From Haloimpatiens sp. FM7315 (GTDB lineage: Bacteria; Bacillota; Clostridia; Clostridiales; Clostridiaceae), in contig JBGVUE010000001.1 in the NCBI GenBank assembly GCA_041861885.1, positions 1,104,001-1,168,000 of the forward strand: a DNA stretch of 64,000 nucleotides, given 5' to 3'. Below are positions 1 through 9,836 of this stretch, piece by piece. The notes under the pieces are model-generated. The model had not been told where the DNA came from, searched no databases, and was given only the letters and a program-made list of their open reading frames with translations. The first letter of the stretch is position 1. The number at the start of each line of letters is the position of its first letter. Position numbers and translations under genes: made by a program.

Positions 1-110
1 TTATACTATAGTTTTTATCACCATAAAGTATAAAAATACTATTATATAAGTAGAAGTGTTTGTATATAATACGTAGCTTATGTATATTGTAAAGAAAAGG
101 TGATTTAGAT

Positions 111-1337
111 ATGTATGATGCAGAAGTATATGTAGATGAGTTTTCTCCTTTAGATAATGAAAGGATTAAAGACGCAAAAGTAAAAATAGAGGCTCATATT
201 AAATCTCATAAAATTAAAATAAAAAAGACCCATATAAAGTTGTTATTAGATAATGAAGAAGTTCTTTTTAAATTAGATAAAGGGAAAATTAAATATAAAA
301 CTAAAAAAATTGCAATCAGGTAGGCATACCGTGCTACTTTTAATTGGCAAGAATGAAAATATAAAATACGAATGGAAATTTTTGTTGAAGAAAAAGAAAA
401 ATTTCAACACTATAAGGGAAATTTACATTCACATACAAAGTATTCAAGTGGACAAGGAACACCTACAGAAGCGTTTAAAAGTGCAAAAAATAATAAACTA
501 GATTTTTTTGCTGTTACAGATCACAACAAGGCATTTAAATCTGTTAACAAATGGCAAGAGTATAAATTAAAAAGTGAGGAATTCAATAAAAAAAATAAGA
601 ACAATATTGCATTATCTGGCATAGAACTAAGTGTGAAAGGAATAGGTCATTTGAATTTACTTAATTATTCAGAATTTTTTGATAGCAAAGAAATTACTTT
701 ATCTAAATTGGTTAAAGAGATTGAAAATAAACCTAATGTTATTTTATGTATTAATCATCCAGGGAAAAATATAAATAATTTAAAAAACAAGTTGGATTTA
801 AATAAAAATATAAGATTAATAGAAGTTGGTAATGGAAATAAAGACATTAGATATAATAGATATGAGAAAGAATACTATAAATTACTTGATTATGGGTGAA
901 AGTTAGCAGCAGTAAATGGCCAAGACAATCATAGAAAAGATTGGGGAGAAGGAGAAAATTTAACTGTTATAATGTCTAAAAAACTTATAAAAGATGAGAT
1001 ATTTGAAGCACTTTTAAGTAGAAGAACCTATTCAACAGAAAGTAAATCACTTAGGTTAGATGCAACTTTGAATGGCAAATGTATAGGAAGTATACTTAAC
1101 CATGATAAAAGCTTAAAATTTGATATTAAGGCTTTTGATGACAAAATTAAAATTGATAAAATTCAAATAGTAACAAATGGTGGTAAGGTGGTCAAAGAAA
1201 AAGAATTTTCCAATGCTAATGAAATTAATTGGAATTTTAGTTTGAGATATGATGGTAAAAATAATTGGTATCTAGTTAAACTCATTCAAAATGGTGATAG
1301 GGTGACTATAACCTCGCCATTTTTTATGGGAGAATAG
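111..1337 (+). pseudogene. Disrupted PHP-domain (CehA/McbA-like) metallohydrolase gene
   Basis: Three consecutive pieces form one protein of about 408 residues. The middle piece carries a PHP-type metal motif (GNLHSHTKYSSG, then FAVTDHN, then CINHPG), and the third continues with AAVNGQDNHRKDWGEG, as in CehA-like hydrolases. The reading frame shifts near 303-312 (A7 run, one base too many) and returns near 382-386 (T5 run, one too few). A TGA at 897-899 sits where family members usually carry Trp before K-L-A-A-V; downstream codons continue in frame to 1337. The TGA is a substitution, so this gene is probably truly inactive, unlike the many frame-only breaks in the window. The substrate is unknown. 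Confidence 0.7.
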
Positions 1338-1368
1338 CTAGACTCCGAGTAATATAATTAGTATTTTC

Positions 1369-1414
1369 GCAGATTAAAATATCTTTTCTTATAGATATTT
1401 TAATCTGCATTTTT
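1369..1414. terminator. Bidirectional intrinsic terminator
   Basis: A 16-bp perfect stem (1369-1384 with 1393-1408) has an 8-nt loop and T-rich flank. It lies between two convergent genes and can serve both. Confidence 0.75.
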
Positions 1415-1479
1415 AATACTAACTAAGAACTTTTAAGGATTATAGTTATAACTTTAAAGCTATATAAAATCCTACGGTT

Positions 1480-3395
1480 CTACATTGATTCTTCCCACTT
1501 ATCATAAAGTTCTTGAATTTCTTTCTCAAGACAGGCTATGTCTTTATTTATTTTTTCGCTTTCTTTAGGATTTGAGTAGATTTCTTCAAGACAAAGTTTG
1601 TTTTGAAGATCTTCAAGTAAATTTTCTTTATCAGCAATTTTTTCCTCTAAATGCTTTAATTCTAATTTTTGTTTCTTTTCATTTTTTTCTTCTTCACGTT
1701 TTTTCTTCTTTTCCAATTGTATTTGAGTTTTAGTTTTTCCTTTTATAAGTTCATCTTCTTTTTCAAATCTAAAAGGATTTTTTTCTTTTCATTATAATAG
1801 GAATAGTTACCTAAAAATTCTTTTACGCCGTTTTCTTCAAGCTCATATATCTTATGTACAACTTTATTTAAGAAATATCTGTCATGAGATATAAGAAGAA
1901 CAGTACCATCATAGTTTAGTAAAGCCTCTTCTAGAGCTTCTCTAGACATTATATCTAAATGATTTGTTGGCTCATCTAAAAGAAGAAAATTTGATTTTGA
2001 TAGCATTAATTTTAATAGGTTAATTTTGCATTTTTCTCCCCCACTTAAAAGAGAGATTTTCTTAAATACATCTTCTCCAGTAAAAAGAAAGGCAGCTAAA
2101 AAGTTTCTTATTTCTGTTTGGGTTAATTCAGGAAATTCATCCCAAACTTCATCAATTATAGCTTTATGAAGGTTTAAATTAGCTTGCTCTTGATCATAGT
2201 AGCCAACATATACATTCTTACCTAATACTTTAACACCGGTATCTTTTTTTATTTTATCCATAATTATTTTAAATAAAGTGGTTTTTCCTCGACCGTTTTC
2301 TCCAATAAGGGCAGTGATTTCTCCTCTTTTTATTTCTAAATTTAAGTTTTTAAACAATAGTTTTTCTCCAAAGGATTTACTTAAATTTTCAATATGTAAG
2401 ACATCATTTCCACTTTTTATGCTAGTTTTAAAGTCTATCCTAGCTGAAGGGCCATCTGTATCAGGTTTTTCTAATCGCTGCACCTTATCTAGGGATTTTT
2501 GTCTGCTTTCAGCAGCTCTTACGCTTTTTTCCCTATTAAAGGATTTATATTTTTTTATAATTTCTTCTTGTCTTTTTATTTCTTGATTTTGTATGTTGTA
2601 AGCTTTAAGCTTAATTTCTATGTCTTTTTTTCTAAGGTCAATAAATTGCGAATAATTACCACTATAAATATTCATATGGCCATTTATAAGCTCAAAGGTT
2701 TTGTTTGTAACAGAATCTAAGAAATATCTATCGTGAGAGATTATAAGAATTGAGCCTTTATAGTCTTTTAAGTAGTCTTCAAGCCATTCAATAGCATCTA
2801 AATCTAAGTGATTAGTTGGCTCATCTAATAATAAAATATTTGGTCTTGTAAGAAGAAGTTTGCAAAGAGCAACTCTTGTTTTTTGACCACCACTAAGTAT
2901 GTTTATGGTTTTATTAAAATCATTTTCATTAAAACCTAGACCCGTTAAAACCCTATGAATTTCTCCTTTATAGGTGTACCCACCTCTGTTATTGTAGATT
3001 TCAGTTAGATTTGTATATTCTCTTATTACTTTTTCTTGATAGTTAGGTTTTTTTTCGTCATAGGGTTCAGCCATTTTAACTTCTAATTCTTTTAATTTTA
3101 TTTCAATGTCAATTAGATTTTGAAATACTAAAAGCATTTCACCAAATATAGTAAGGTCAGATTCTAAGGACAAGTGCTGAGAAAGATAACCTATTTTTTT
3201 ACTTTTATCTAAAAAAAGATCTCCACTGTCATAGTCTAAATTTCCTGTTAGTATTTTAAATAAAGTGGATTTACCAGCACCATTTATTCCTATTAAACCA
3301 ACTTTATCTCCATCATTTATGTTGAAGGTTACTTTATTTAAAATAACCTCTATTCCATAACTTTTGTGCAAATCTTTACAGCTTAAAACAATCAT
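1480..3395 (-). CDS. ABC-F family ATPase (YdiF/EttA-like), one frame break
   Basis: A soluble ABC-F protein with two nucleotide-binding domains and no membrane segments. Walker A motifs are GINGAGKST (about residue 36) and GENGRGKTT (about 355). Signature motifs are LSGGQKTR and LSGGEKCK, each followed by LLLDEPTNHLD. The inter-domain linker (about 245-320) is rich in charged residues, as expected for the P-site tRNA interaction motif. The highly charged C-terminal coiled coil (about 560-638) is read in another frame; one base is missing from the T7 run at 1778-1784. Restoring it gives 638 residues, normal for the family. These proteins act on the ribosome; whether this one gives antibiotic protection cannot be told. 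It is divergent from rex. Confidence 0.9.
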
Positions 3396-3907
3396 ATGAT
3401 CACCCTTTAAAATATTTTAGTATGTTTTATTTTTATAAAAGTTGCAAATTATTTTATTTATGGTATATTTAAAAAGGATTTGCAAGTATTATAAACATAA
3501 AAATGCATACCCTAAACAATTATACCAAAAATAATTATAATATAAAATGAATATCTATAATTATTAAACTGTTCATATTAAAATGTAAACAGTTTATTTT
3601 GGTTATAATAATAGACAAGGTCTATAGAATTTATTGTTAATTTTTAAAGGTTTTTATTATTTTTTTCTTTGCTATATTGTAAATAGCTATAAAAAAATAT
3701 TATAATATATATTGAGTAAAAGTGTGTGAAAAATTTATAGTGTGTAGTGTTATTTAATTTTAAATTATACCCAGTATCTGCTGTTTAATAAAGAATAAGT
3801 AATATTTTTATTAAATGAAAATTATGGTTTTTGTATAAGTTTTAAAATAGATGTAAAAACTTTAATTATAGTGGATTATTTTAGTGATGTAGCAAGGAGG
3901 TGCAGAA
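3396..3907. other. Long AT-rich divergent intergenic region (ABC-F / rex)
   Basis: About 510 bp without a supportable gene. It holds a hairpin with 7-bp arms (AAACTGT/ACAGTTT, 3566-3595) followed by ATTTT, and TTGTTAA at 3634-3640, which resembles one half of the Rex operator (TTGTTAA-N4-TTAACAA) but lacks the second half. A strong AAGGAGGTG ribosome site for rex ends it. Confidence 0.5.
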
Positions 3908-4548
3908 ATGGATAAAAAAGAAGCATATCTATGGCTGTAATAAAAAGATTGCCTAAGTATCATAGATATTTAAGAGAGCTTATAGAAATAGAAGTAGATA
4001 GGATATCATCAAAAGAGCTAAGCGAAAAAATTGGTTTTACTGCGTCACAAATTAGACAGGATCTAAATAATTTTGGAGATTTTGGTCAACAAGGTTATGG
4101 ATATAATGTTAAAGAACTTTATAAAGAAATAAGTGGAATACTTGGTTTGAATAAAGTATATAGCATTATTGTTGTTGGTGCTGGAAATATAGGTCAAGCC
4201 ATAGCTAACTATTCTTATTTCAATAAAATTGGTTTTAGTTTAAGAGGGATTTTTGATAGAAATCCTAAACTTATAGGCTTAAAGATTAATGATGTAGAGG
4301 TTTTTGACATAGACTTTTTAGAAGAGTTTTTGGAGAAAAACAGTATAGATATAGGTGTGATTTGCGTGCCTAAGGAAAGTGCACAAGGGGTTTGTGATGT
4401 ACTAGTAGCAAATAAAGTTAAGGGAATTTGGAATTTTGCTCCTGTAGATTTACAAATAAAAGATCAAGAGGACACCGTTTTAGAAAATGTTCATTTAAGT
4501 GAAAGTTTACTTACACTTACATGTCTCATGAATGATGCTGGAATATAA
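3908..4548 (+). CDS. rex: Redox-sensing transcriptional repressor Rex
   Basis: Rex senses the NADH/NAD+ ratio and represses fermentation genes. A winged-helix domain (about residues 10-85, with SKELSEKIGFTASQIRQDL) is followed by a Rossmann domain with VVGAGNIGQA (about residue 90), a FDRNP segment and a conserved C-terminal swap helix. The ATG at 3908 follows AAGGAGGTG, but the frame then closes within 11 codons. One A missing from the A6 run at 3914-3919 restores MDKKRSISMAVIKRLPKYHR, the usual Rex start, and 213 residues. An internal start at 3931 would lack a ribosome site. The neighbouring alcohol dehydrogenase, nfnAB and hydrogenase genes are typical of the metabolism Rex controls, though I see no full Rex operator in front of them. 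Confidence 0.92.
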
Positions 4549-4560
4549 AGGCATTTTAAA

Positions 4561-4598
4561 GATAGTTGGAGTTTTTTCAACTATCTTTTTTGTTTTTT
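4561..4598 (+). terminator. rex terminator
   Basis: An 8-bp stem GATAGTTG/CAACTATC with a T6 run follows the rex stop directly. Confidence 0.85.
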
Positions 4599-4760
4599 AA
4601 ATATAAAATCAATATAAGTAAATAAATTCAAATTTTATAAAATAAATAAAATTAATATTATTTATAATACCTATAATGTTTTACAATTAGACAAATTTTG
4701 CTTATAATTCTTTCTGGAAACACAAAAATGTAAATTTGTATGAAATGGGGATGATTTTAA

Positions 4761-5201
4761 GGAGGAAATATTAAAGGAGAATATTACAGAAAACTATCAG
4801 GGGAAGATTCTGTAAAGAAAATGAAAGAAGATAGCCATCCTAAGAAATTATTACAAAAAGGTCTAAAAGAGCTATGCATGGATGGAGATTTGAGTAAGAT
4901 AAAGGTTAATTTCATACTTGGTGGAATTGATCAGTGGAATAGGACTTTTGGAGAGTACGTACAGCAAATGTACAAGAAAAGTTTAGGTATTGAAGTAAAA
5001 CCAGAATTTGTTGAATGGCCAGTATTCTTAAATAGAATAGATAATGGAAAATATGACGTTGCAACTATGTACTGGACAAGTGACTATAATGATCCAAGTG
5101 CAATGTTTGACATATATAGAAGTGACGCTAAGATAATGCCTACGTTTTGGTCTAATAAAAAATATGATGATTTAATAGATAAAGCTAAAATAAAAATATG
5201 A
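4761..5201 (+). pseudogene. Fragment of oligopeptide ABC transporter substrate-binding protein (OppA-like)
   Basis: About 145 residues resemble the C-terminal third of extracellular solute-binding family 5 proteins: WNRTFGEYVQQMYKKSLGIEV, then MYWTSDYNDPSAMFDIYRS and FWSNKKYDDLIDKA. The signal peptide, lipobox and the first two thirds are absent, and the protein stops shortly after DDLIDKAK, before the usual C-terminus. A GGAGG-like stretch lies at 4761-4766, and an ATG at 4821 is available, but no complete product is possible. No opp permease or ATPase genes are near. It is a leftover of a deleted opp locus. Confidence 0.7.
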
Positions 5202-5244
5202 TATACTGAAATTAAATCATTTAATTTTTTAAGTGGAGGATTTC

Positions 5245-7157
5245 ATGAATACAGAAAAGAATGATATAAAAAACATAATTGAAAAATCTCACATTAGAAG
5301 TGAAAAATATGGAATTAGAAAAGAGAGAATTGTTCCTAAAAAAATATCTGATAGTAATTATATAAATCATTGTTTAAAGAAAAATAAAGAGTTTTTTAAA
5401 ATAGCTGTGCCCTTTATGAAAAAAATTCATAATATACTTAAAGGTTCTGGCTTTTTTATTGTTTTGACAGATAAGGAAGGTTGTATACTTAATATTGTAG
5501 GTGATGAAGATATACTAAAAAAAGCACATGAAATGAAGATCATTGTAGGAGCGTATATGGATGAAAAAAGCATTGGAACTAACGCAATGGGAATTGCAAT
5601 AAGTGAGAATATGCCTATTCAAGTTTCAGCAAAAGAACATTTTCTAAATGCCTATCACAAATGGACTTGCTCAGCTGCACCTATTCACAATAAAAAGGGA
5701 GAGATTATTGGAACCTTAAATCTAACAGGTAAAAGTAGTGAAGTGCATCCTCATACTCTTGGATTAGTTGTTGCAGGGGTGGATTCAATAGAAAATGAAT
5801 TGAATAATAGGATAATTAATAATAAGTTATTAGAGGCATATAATTACATGAATACTATAATGGACGCCATGCCTTATGGGATAATAGCTGTAAATAGTGA
5901 TGGAATTATATTAAATTTAAATAAAGCAGCTTGTAATATATTTAATATATATGAAAAAGAATATATAAATAAGCATGTTAATTCAATGCTTGAGAATTGG
6001 GAAGAGATACTTAGAAAATGCTTTGCTAAAGATTCTTACAAGGAAATTGATGTTGTGATAAAAGTCGGGAATAAGAAAGAAAGATATAGTGAAGATATAT
6101 TCCCCATAGAAAATGAAGATGGAGGGCTTATTGGCATAGTAATCACTTTAAAAGAGATACAAAGGGTATTTAATCTTGTAAACAAATATACTGGAATGAA
6201 TGCTAGGTATACTTTTGATGATTTAATATGCGAAAGCAAATCTATGCGTGAAATTATAAGATTTGCAAAAAACATAGCTTTAAGTCCATCCACGGTTTTA
6301 ATACAAGGGGAAAGTGGTACAGGCAAAGAGATGCTAGCTCAGGCTATACACAATTATAGCCATAAAAGGCAAGGACCTTTTGTTGCAATAAACTGTGGTG
6401 CCATACCTAAGAATTTAATTGAAAGTGAACTTTTTGGATATGAAGAAGGAACATTTACTGGAGCTAGAAAAGGGGGACGTCCTGGAAAGTTTGAACTTGC
6501 AAGTGGAGGAACTTTATTTTTAGATGAAATTGGAGAAATGCCTTTAGATATGCAAGTAAATTTGCTTAGAGTTCTTCAGGAGAGATGTGTTACAAGAATT
6601 GGTGGAAATAAAAATATACCTATTGATGTTAGAATAATTGCAGCTACCAATAAAGATCTGAAAAGTGCCATAGAAAAAGGAAGTTTCAGAGATGATTTGT
6701 ATTATAGAATCAGTGTTATACCTATTTTTATCCCCCTCTAAGGGAAAGAAAAGAAGATATTGAGTCTCTTTTTAAACATTTTTTAAAGACAAAAGCCTAT
6801 AAATTGCAAAAAGATATTCCTTATATTACTGAAGAATTAGATAAGAAAATTTTAAATTATAAATGGCCAGGAAATGTAAGAGAATTAGAGAATTTTGTAG
6901 AAAATATAGTAAACCTTGAAGGTAATACTTCTTTTAATATTGATTATGATAAAAAAGATGTTGAAAGTTATAAGAACAATTCTCCTAAAGAATTCAATTA
7001 TATGTGCTCATTACAAGAGATAGAAAGGAAAGCAATATTAGGATGTTTAAAAGAGTGTCAGGGTAATGTTACAAAAACCTCCAAAATTTTAGGAATTAGT
7101 AGAAATACCTTGTATTTGAAAGCTAAGAAATATAAAGTAGATTTAAAAAATACGTAA
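5245..7157 (+). CDS. Sigma-54-dependent activator (GAF-PAS-AAA+-Fis), likely alcohol dehydrogenase regulator
   Basis: An enhancer-binding activator of sigma-54 RNA polymerase. It has an N-terminal GAF-like sensor (about residues 60-180, AcoR-like IGTNAMGIAI), a PAS domain (about 205-310), an AAA+ core (about 325-560; Walker A GESGTGKE, sigma-54 contact loop GTFTGA, Walker B GTLFLDEIGEM) and a Fis-type helix-turn-helix at the end (TKTSKILGISRNTLYLKAKKY). A C5 run at 6732-6736 appears one C short; adding it joins IPIFIP to PLRERKEDIE and gives 637 residues. ATG 5245 is chosen because GGAGG lies 5 bases before it. The next gene is an alcohol dehydrogenase with a -24/-12 promoter. By analogy with AdhR-type regulators of solventogenic clostridia, it probably controls that gene. 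Confidence 0.88.
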
Positions 7158-7274
7158 TTTATAAGATATGAAAATTAATTAAGTTAAGTATTAGATAAAA
7201 ATAACAAAAATAATGCAATAAATTAACGAAGAAAACAAACTTTTATAATAAAAAAGGAAAAACAAATATATATT

Positions 7275-7345
7275 ATTGTACTATATGAGGACATTGTCAT
7301 GTTTTAGTACAATAAAATTGCAAAAAGTGTACTATAATATGACAT
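7275..7345 (+). promoter_or_regulatory. Candidate activator-binding repeats (UAS) for the sigma-54 promoter
   Basis: TGTACTATA occurs twice (7278-7286 and 7328-7336), each followed by a GACAT-containing segment. The first copy is the left arm of an inverted repeat ATTGTACTA / TAGTACAAT (7275-7283, 7305-7313). The repeats lie about 90-150 bp upstream of the -24 element, the usual distance for enhancer sites of sigma-54 activators. The assignment to the neighbouring activator is inferred. Confidence 0.5.
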
Positions 7346-7427
7346 GGATAAAAAAAGCTCTACGAAGAATGACTAAAAATTAACGAATTAATAAGGAGAA
7401 ATGACAATTTTTAAACAAAGTATTAAG

Positions 7428-7445
7428 TTGGCATTGTAATTGCTT
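7428..7445 (+). promoter_or_regulatory. Sigma-54 (-24/-12) promoter of the alcohol dehydrogenase gene
   Basis: TTGGCATTGTAATTGCTT has GG (7430-7431) and GC (7442-7443) exactly 10 bases apart, matching the TGGCAC-N5-TTGCW pattern. It lies about 65 bp upstream of the ATG and just after a sigma-54 activator gene. Confidence 0.75.
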
Positions 7446-7508
7446 AGTATATATGTGTAAAGAAAAAAGTGACATAAAGTATAATATTATATATGGGAGG
7501 AATTTTAA

Positions 7509-8675
7509 ATGAGTAGATTTACATTACCAAGAGATATTTACTTTGGAAAAGGGTCATTAGAAACATTAAAGAACATTAAAGGAAAAAAAGCCGTTGTTGT
7601 TGTAGGTGGCGGTTCAATGAAGAGATTTGGATTTTTAGATAAAGTTGAAGAATATTTGAAAGAAGCTGGAATAGAAGTAAAATTAATTGAAGGTGTAGAA
7701 CCAGATCCATCTGTTGAAACTGTAATGAATGGTGCAGCTGTTATGAGGGAATTTAAACCAGATTGGATAGTTGCAATAGGCGGGGGATCTCCAATAGATG
7801 CTGCCAAAGCTATGTGGATTTTCTATGAATATCCAGAGTTTACATTTGAAAAAGCCGTAGTTCCCTTTGGATTACCTGAATTAAGACAAAATGCTAAATT
7901 TATAGCAATTCCATCAACTAGTGGAACTGCTACAGAGGTTACTGCATTTTCAGTAATTACAAACTACAAAGAAAAAATTAAATATCCATTAGCAGATTTT
8001 AATTTAACACCTGATATTGCAATAGTCGATCCTGACCTTGCTCAAACAATGCCAGCAAAACTTGTTGCACATACTGGAATGGATGCTTTAACTCATGCTA
8101 TAGAAGCATATGTAGCTGGACTTAGATCAGCATTCTCAGATCCTTTAGCAATGAAAGCTATAGTAATGATTAAAGAAAATTTATTAAAATCTTTTGAAGG
8201 ATGTAAAGATGCTAGAGATGAAATGCATATGGCTCAGTGTTTAGCAGGAATGGCATTTTCAAATGCACTACTAGGAATTACTCACAGTATGGCACATAAA
8301 ACTGGAGCGGTTTTCCACATACCTCATGGATGCGCAAATGCAATATTCTTACCTTATGTTATAGATTTTAATAAAAAATCTTGTGGCAGTAGATATGCTG
8401 AAATAGCTAAGGCTCTAGAGTTAAAAGGTAATACAGAAGATGAATTAATTGATTCATTAAATGAAATGATAAAAAGTATGAATAAAAAAATGAATATTCC
8501 TTGTAACATGAAGGAATATGGAATTAAAGAGGAAGACTTTAAAGCAAACTTAGATTTTATTTCTGAGAATGCAATAAAAGATGCTTGCACAGGAGCTAAT
8601 CCAAGAGCAATTACCGTAGATGAAATGAAGAAATTATTTGAATGTACTTATTATGGAAATAAAGTAGAGTTTTAA
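7509..8675 (+). CDS. Iron-containing alcohol dehydrogenase
   Basis: A 388-residue cytosolic group III NAD(P)H-dependent alcohol dehydrogenase, reducing aldehydes (or ketones) during fermentation. Visible features are the nucleotide-binding GGGSPIDAAK (about residue 96), the STSGTATEVTAFSVI segment, and the iron-binding region with DALTHAIEAY (about 195), THSMAHKTGAVFHIPHG (about 258-275) supplying the His ligands. AGGAG lies before the ATG. It stands alone between a sigma-54 promoter and a terminator, so its expression likely depends on the upstream activator. Substrate preference (ethanol, butanol, secondary alcohol) cannot be read from sequence here. Confidence 0.93.
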   Translation: MSRFTLPRDIYFGKGSLETLKNIKGKKAVVVVGGGSMKRFGFLDKVEEYLKEAGIEVKLIEGVEPDPSVETVMNGAAVMREFKPDWIVAIGGGSPIDAAKAMWIFYEYPEFTFEKAVVPFGLPELRQNAKFIAIPSTSGTATEVTAFSVITNYKEKIKYPLADFNLTPDIAIVDPDLAQTMPAKLVAHTGMDALTHAIEAYVAGLRSAFSDPLAMKAIVMIKENLLKSFEGCKDARDEMHMAQCLAGMAFSNALLGITHSMAHKTGAVFHIPHGCANAIFLPYVIDFNKKSCGSRYAEIAKALELKGNTEDELIDSLNEMIKSMNKKMNIPCNMKEYGIKEEDFKANLDFISENAIKDACTGANPRAITVDEMKKLFECTYYGNKVEF

Positions 8676-8685
8676 TTAGGTCAAA

Positions 8686-8725
8686 CAAAGAACCTTCTAT
8701 TTTGAAGGTTCTTTGCTTATGCGTT
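8686..8725 (+). terminator. Terminator after alcohol dehydrogenase
   Basis: Perfect 12-bp stem CAAAGAACCTTC / GAAGGTTCTTTG with a 6-nt loop; the T-tract is interrupted. Confidence 0.75.
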
Positions 8726-8969
8726 TTATTATTTTATTTTAATTAGACATAATTTTCTAGTGAAAAATGATAAGTGCTTTGATAAAATTACAAAATACAT
8801 ATAAAAAATTATATAGTTATAGATTAATTGAAATATTCAGTTTTTTAATGGAAAAATCTACTTTATTAATAAAAAGATTATGTTATAATAAAGTTGTGTG
8901 TTTTTATTGTGTGTTTTAATTAAGTACTAAAAATTAGTATAATAAAATATAAAATATGGAGGAATTACC

Positions 8970-9836
8970 ATGTTTAAAATAGTAGAGAAGAAAACATTAG
9001 CCCCTCAGATTTATCTTATGAAGGTTTATGCACCAAGAGTTGCTAAATCAGCAAAGCCAGGACAGTTCATAATTGTTAGAATGGATGAAAAAGGCGAGAG
9101 AATACCTCTTACTATTTGTGATTATGATGTACAAGCTGGCACAGTTACTATAGTATTCCAATCAATTGGATGCTCAACTATTAGAATGGCAAAATATGAA
9201 ATCGGTGACAGTTTTGTTGATTTTGTAGGACCACTAGGTCAGCCATCTGAATTTGTTCATGAGAACATAGAAGATCTAAAGAAAAAGAAGATGATTTTTA
9301 TAGCAGGTGGAGTTGGAACAGCACCTGTATATCCTCAAGTAAAATGGTTACATGAGAATGGAATAAAAGCAGATGTAATAATGGGAGCAAAATCTAAAGA
9401 CTTTATGATTTTAGAGGATGATATGAAATCTGTTGCTAATGTATATCCAGCTACTGATGATGGATCTTATGGTTATAAGGGCTTAGTTACTAATCTTTTA
9501 AAAGATTTAGTAGTAAACCAAGGTAAGAAATATGATTTAGTTATAGCTATAGGACCTATGATAATGATGAAATTCGTATGTAAATTAACTGAAGAATTAG
9601 GAATAAAGACTATAGTAAGCTTAAATACTATAATGGTTGATGGAACAGGAATGTGTGGAGCATGCAGGGTAACTGTTGATGGAAAAACTAGATTTGCATG
9701 TGTTGAAGGACCTGAATTTGATGGACATAAAGTTGATTTTGAAGAAGCCATGAAAAGACAAGGTATGTATAAAACTGAAGAATGTAGTAAAAAAGAACAA
9801 TTTGAAAGTGCTTGTAAACTTGGAGGTGTAAAATAA
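8970..9836 (+). CDS. nfnA: NfnA: FAD/[2Fe-2S] subunit of NADH-dependent ferredoxin:NADP+ oxidoreductase
   Basis: A 288-residue subunit of the electron-bifurcating NfnAB complex, which couples NADH and reduced ferredoxin to make NADPH. The N-terminal beta-barrel binds FAD (RIPLTICDYD), the middle binds NAD(H) (FIAGGVGTAPVYPQ), and the C-terminus holds a [2Fe-2S] cluster (GTGMCGACRVTVDGKTRFAC). It is also often named sulfide dehydrogenase or glutamate synthase small-subunit-like. Its stop overlaps the nfnB start by one base, so the two are translationally coupled. GGAGG precedes the ATG. Confidence 0.93.
   Translation: MFKIVEKKTLAPQIYLMKVYAPRVAKSAKPGQFIIVRMDEKGERIPLTICDYDVQAGTVTIVFQSIGCSTIRMAKYEIGDSFVDFVGPLGQPSEFVHENIEDLKKKKMIFIAGGVGTAPVYPQVKWLHENGIKADVIMGAKSKDFMILEDDMKSVANVYPATDDGSYGYKGLVTNLLKDLVVNQGKKYDLVIAIGPMIMMKFVCKLTEELGIKTIVSLNTIMVDGTGMCGACRVTVDGKTRFACVEGPEFDGHKVDFEEAMKRQGMYKTEECSKKEQFESACKLGGVK

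Noticed and set aside
897..899. In-frame TGA as selenocysteine codon
   Set aside because: The neighbouring family position is usually Trp, no SECIS-like hairpin is evident just downstream, and no selenoprotein family fits.
3634..3651. Rex operator upstream of rex
   Set aside because: Only the left half (TTGTTAA) matches; the right half does not resemble TTAACAA.
7538..7807. Minus-strand frames opposite adh, nfnA, groEL and similar genes
   Set aside because: Shadows of strongly coding plus-strand genes, without ribosome sites.
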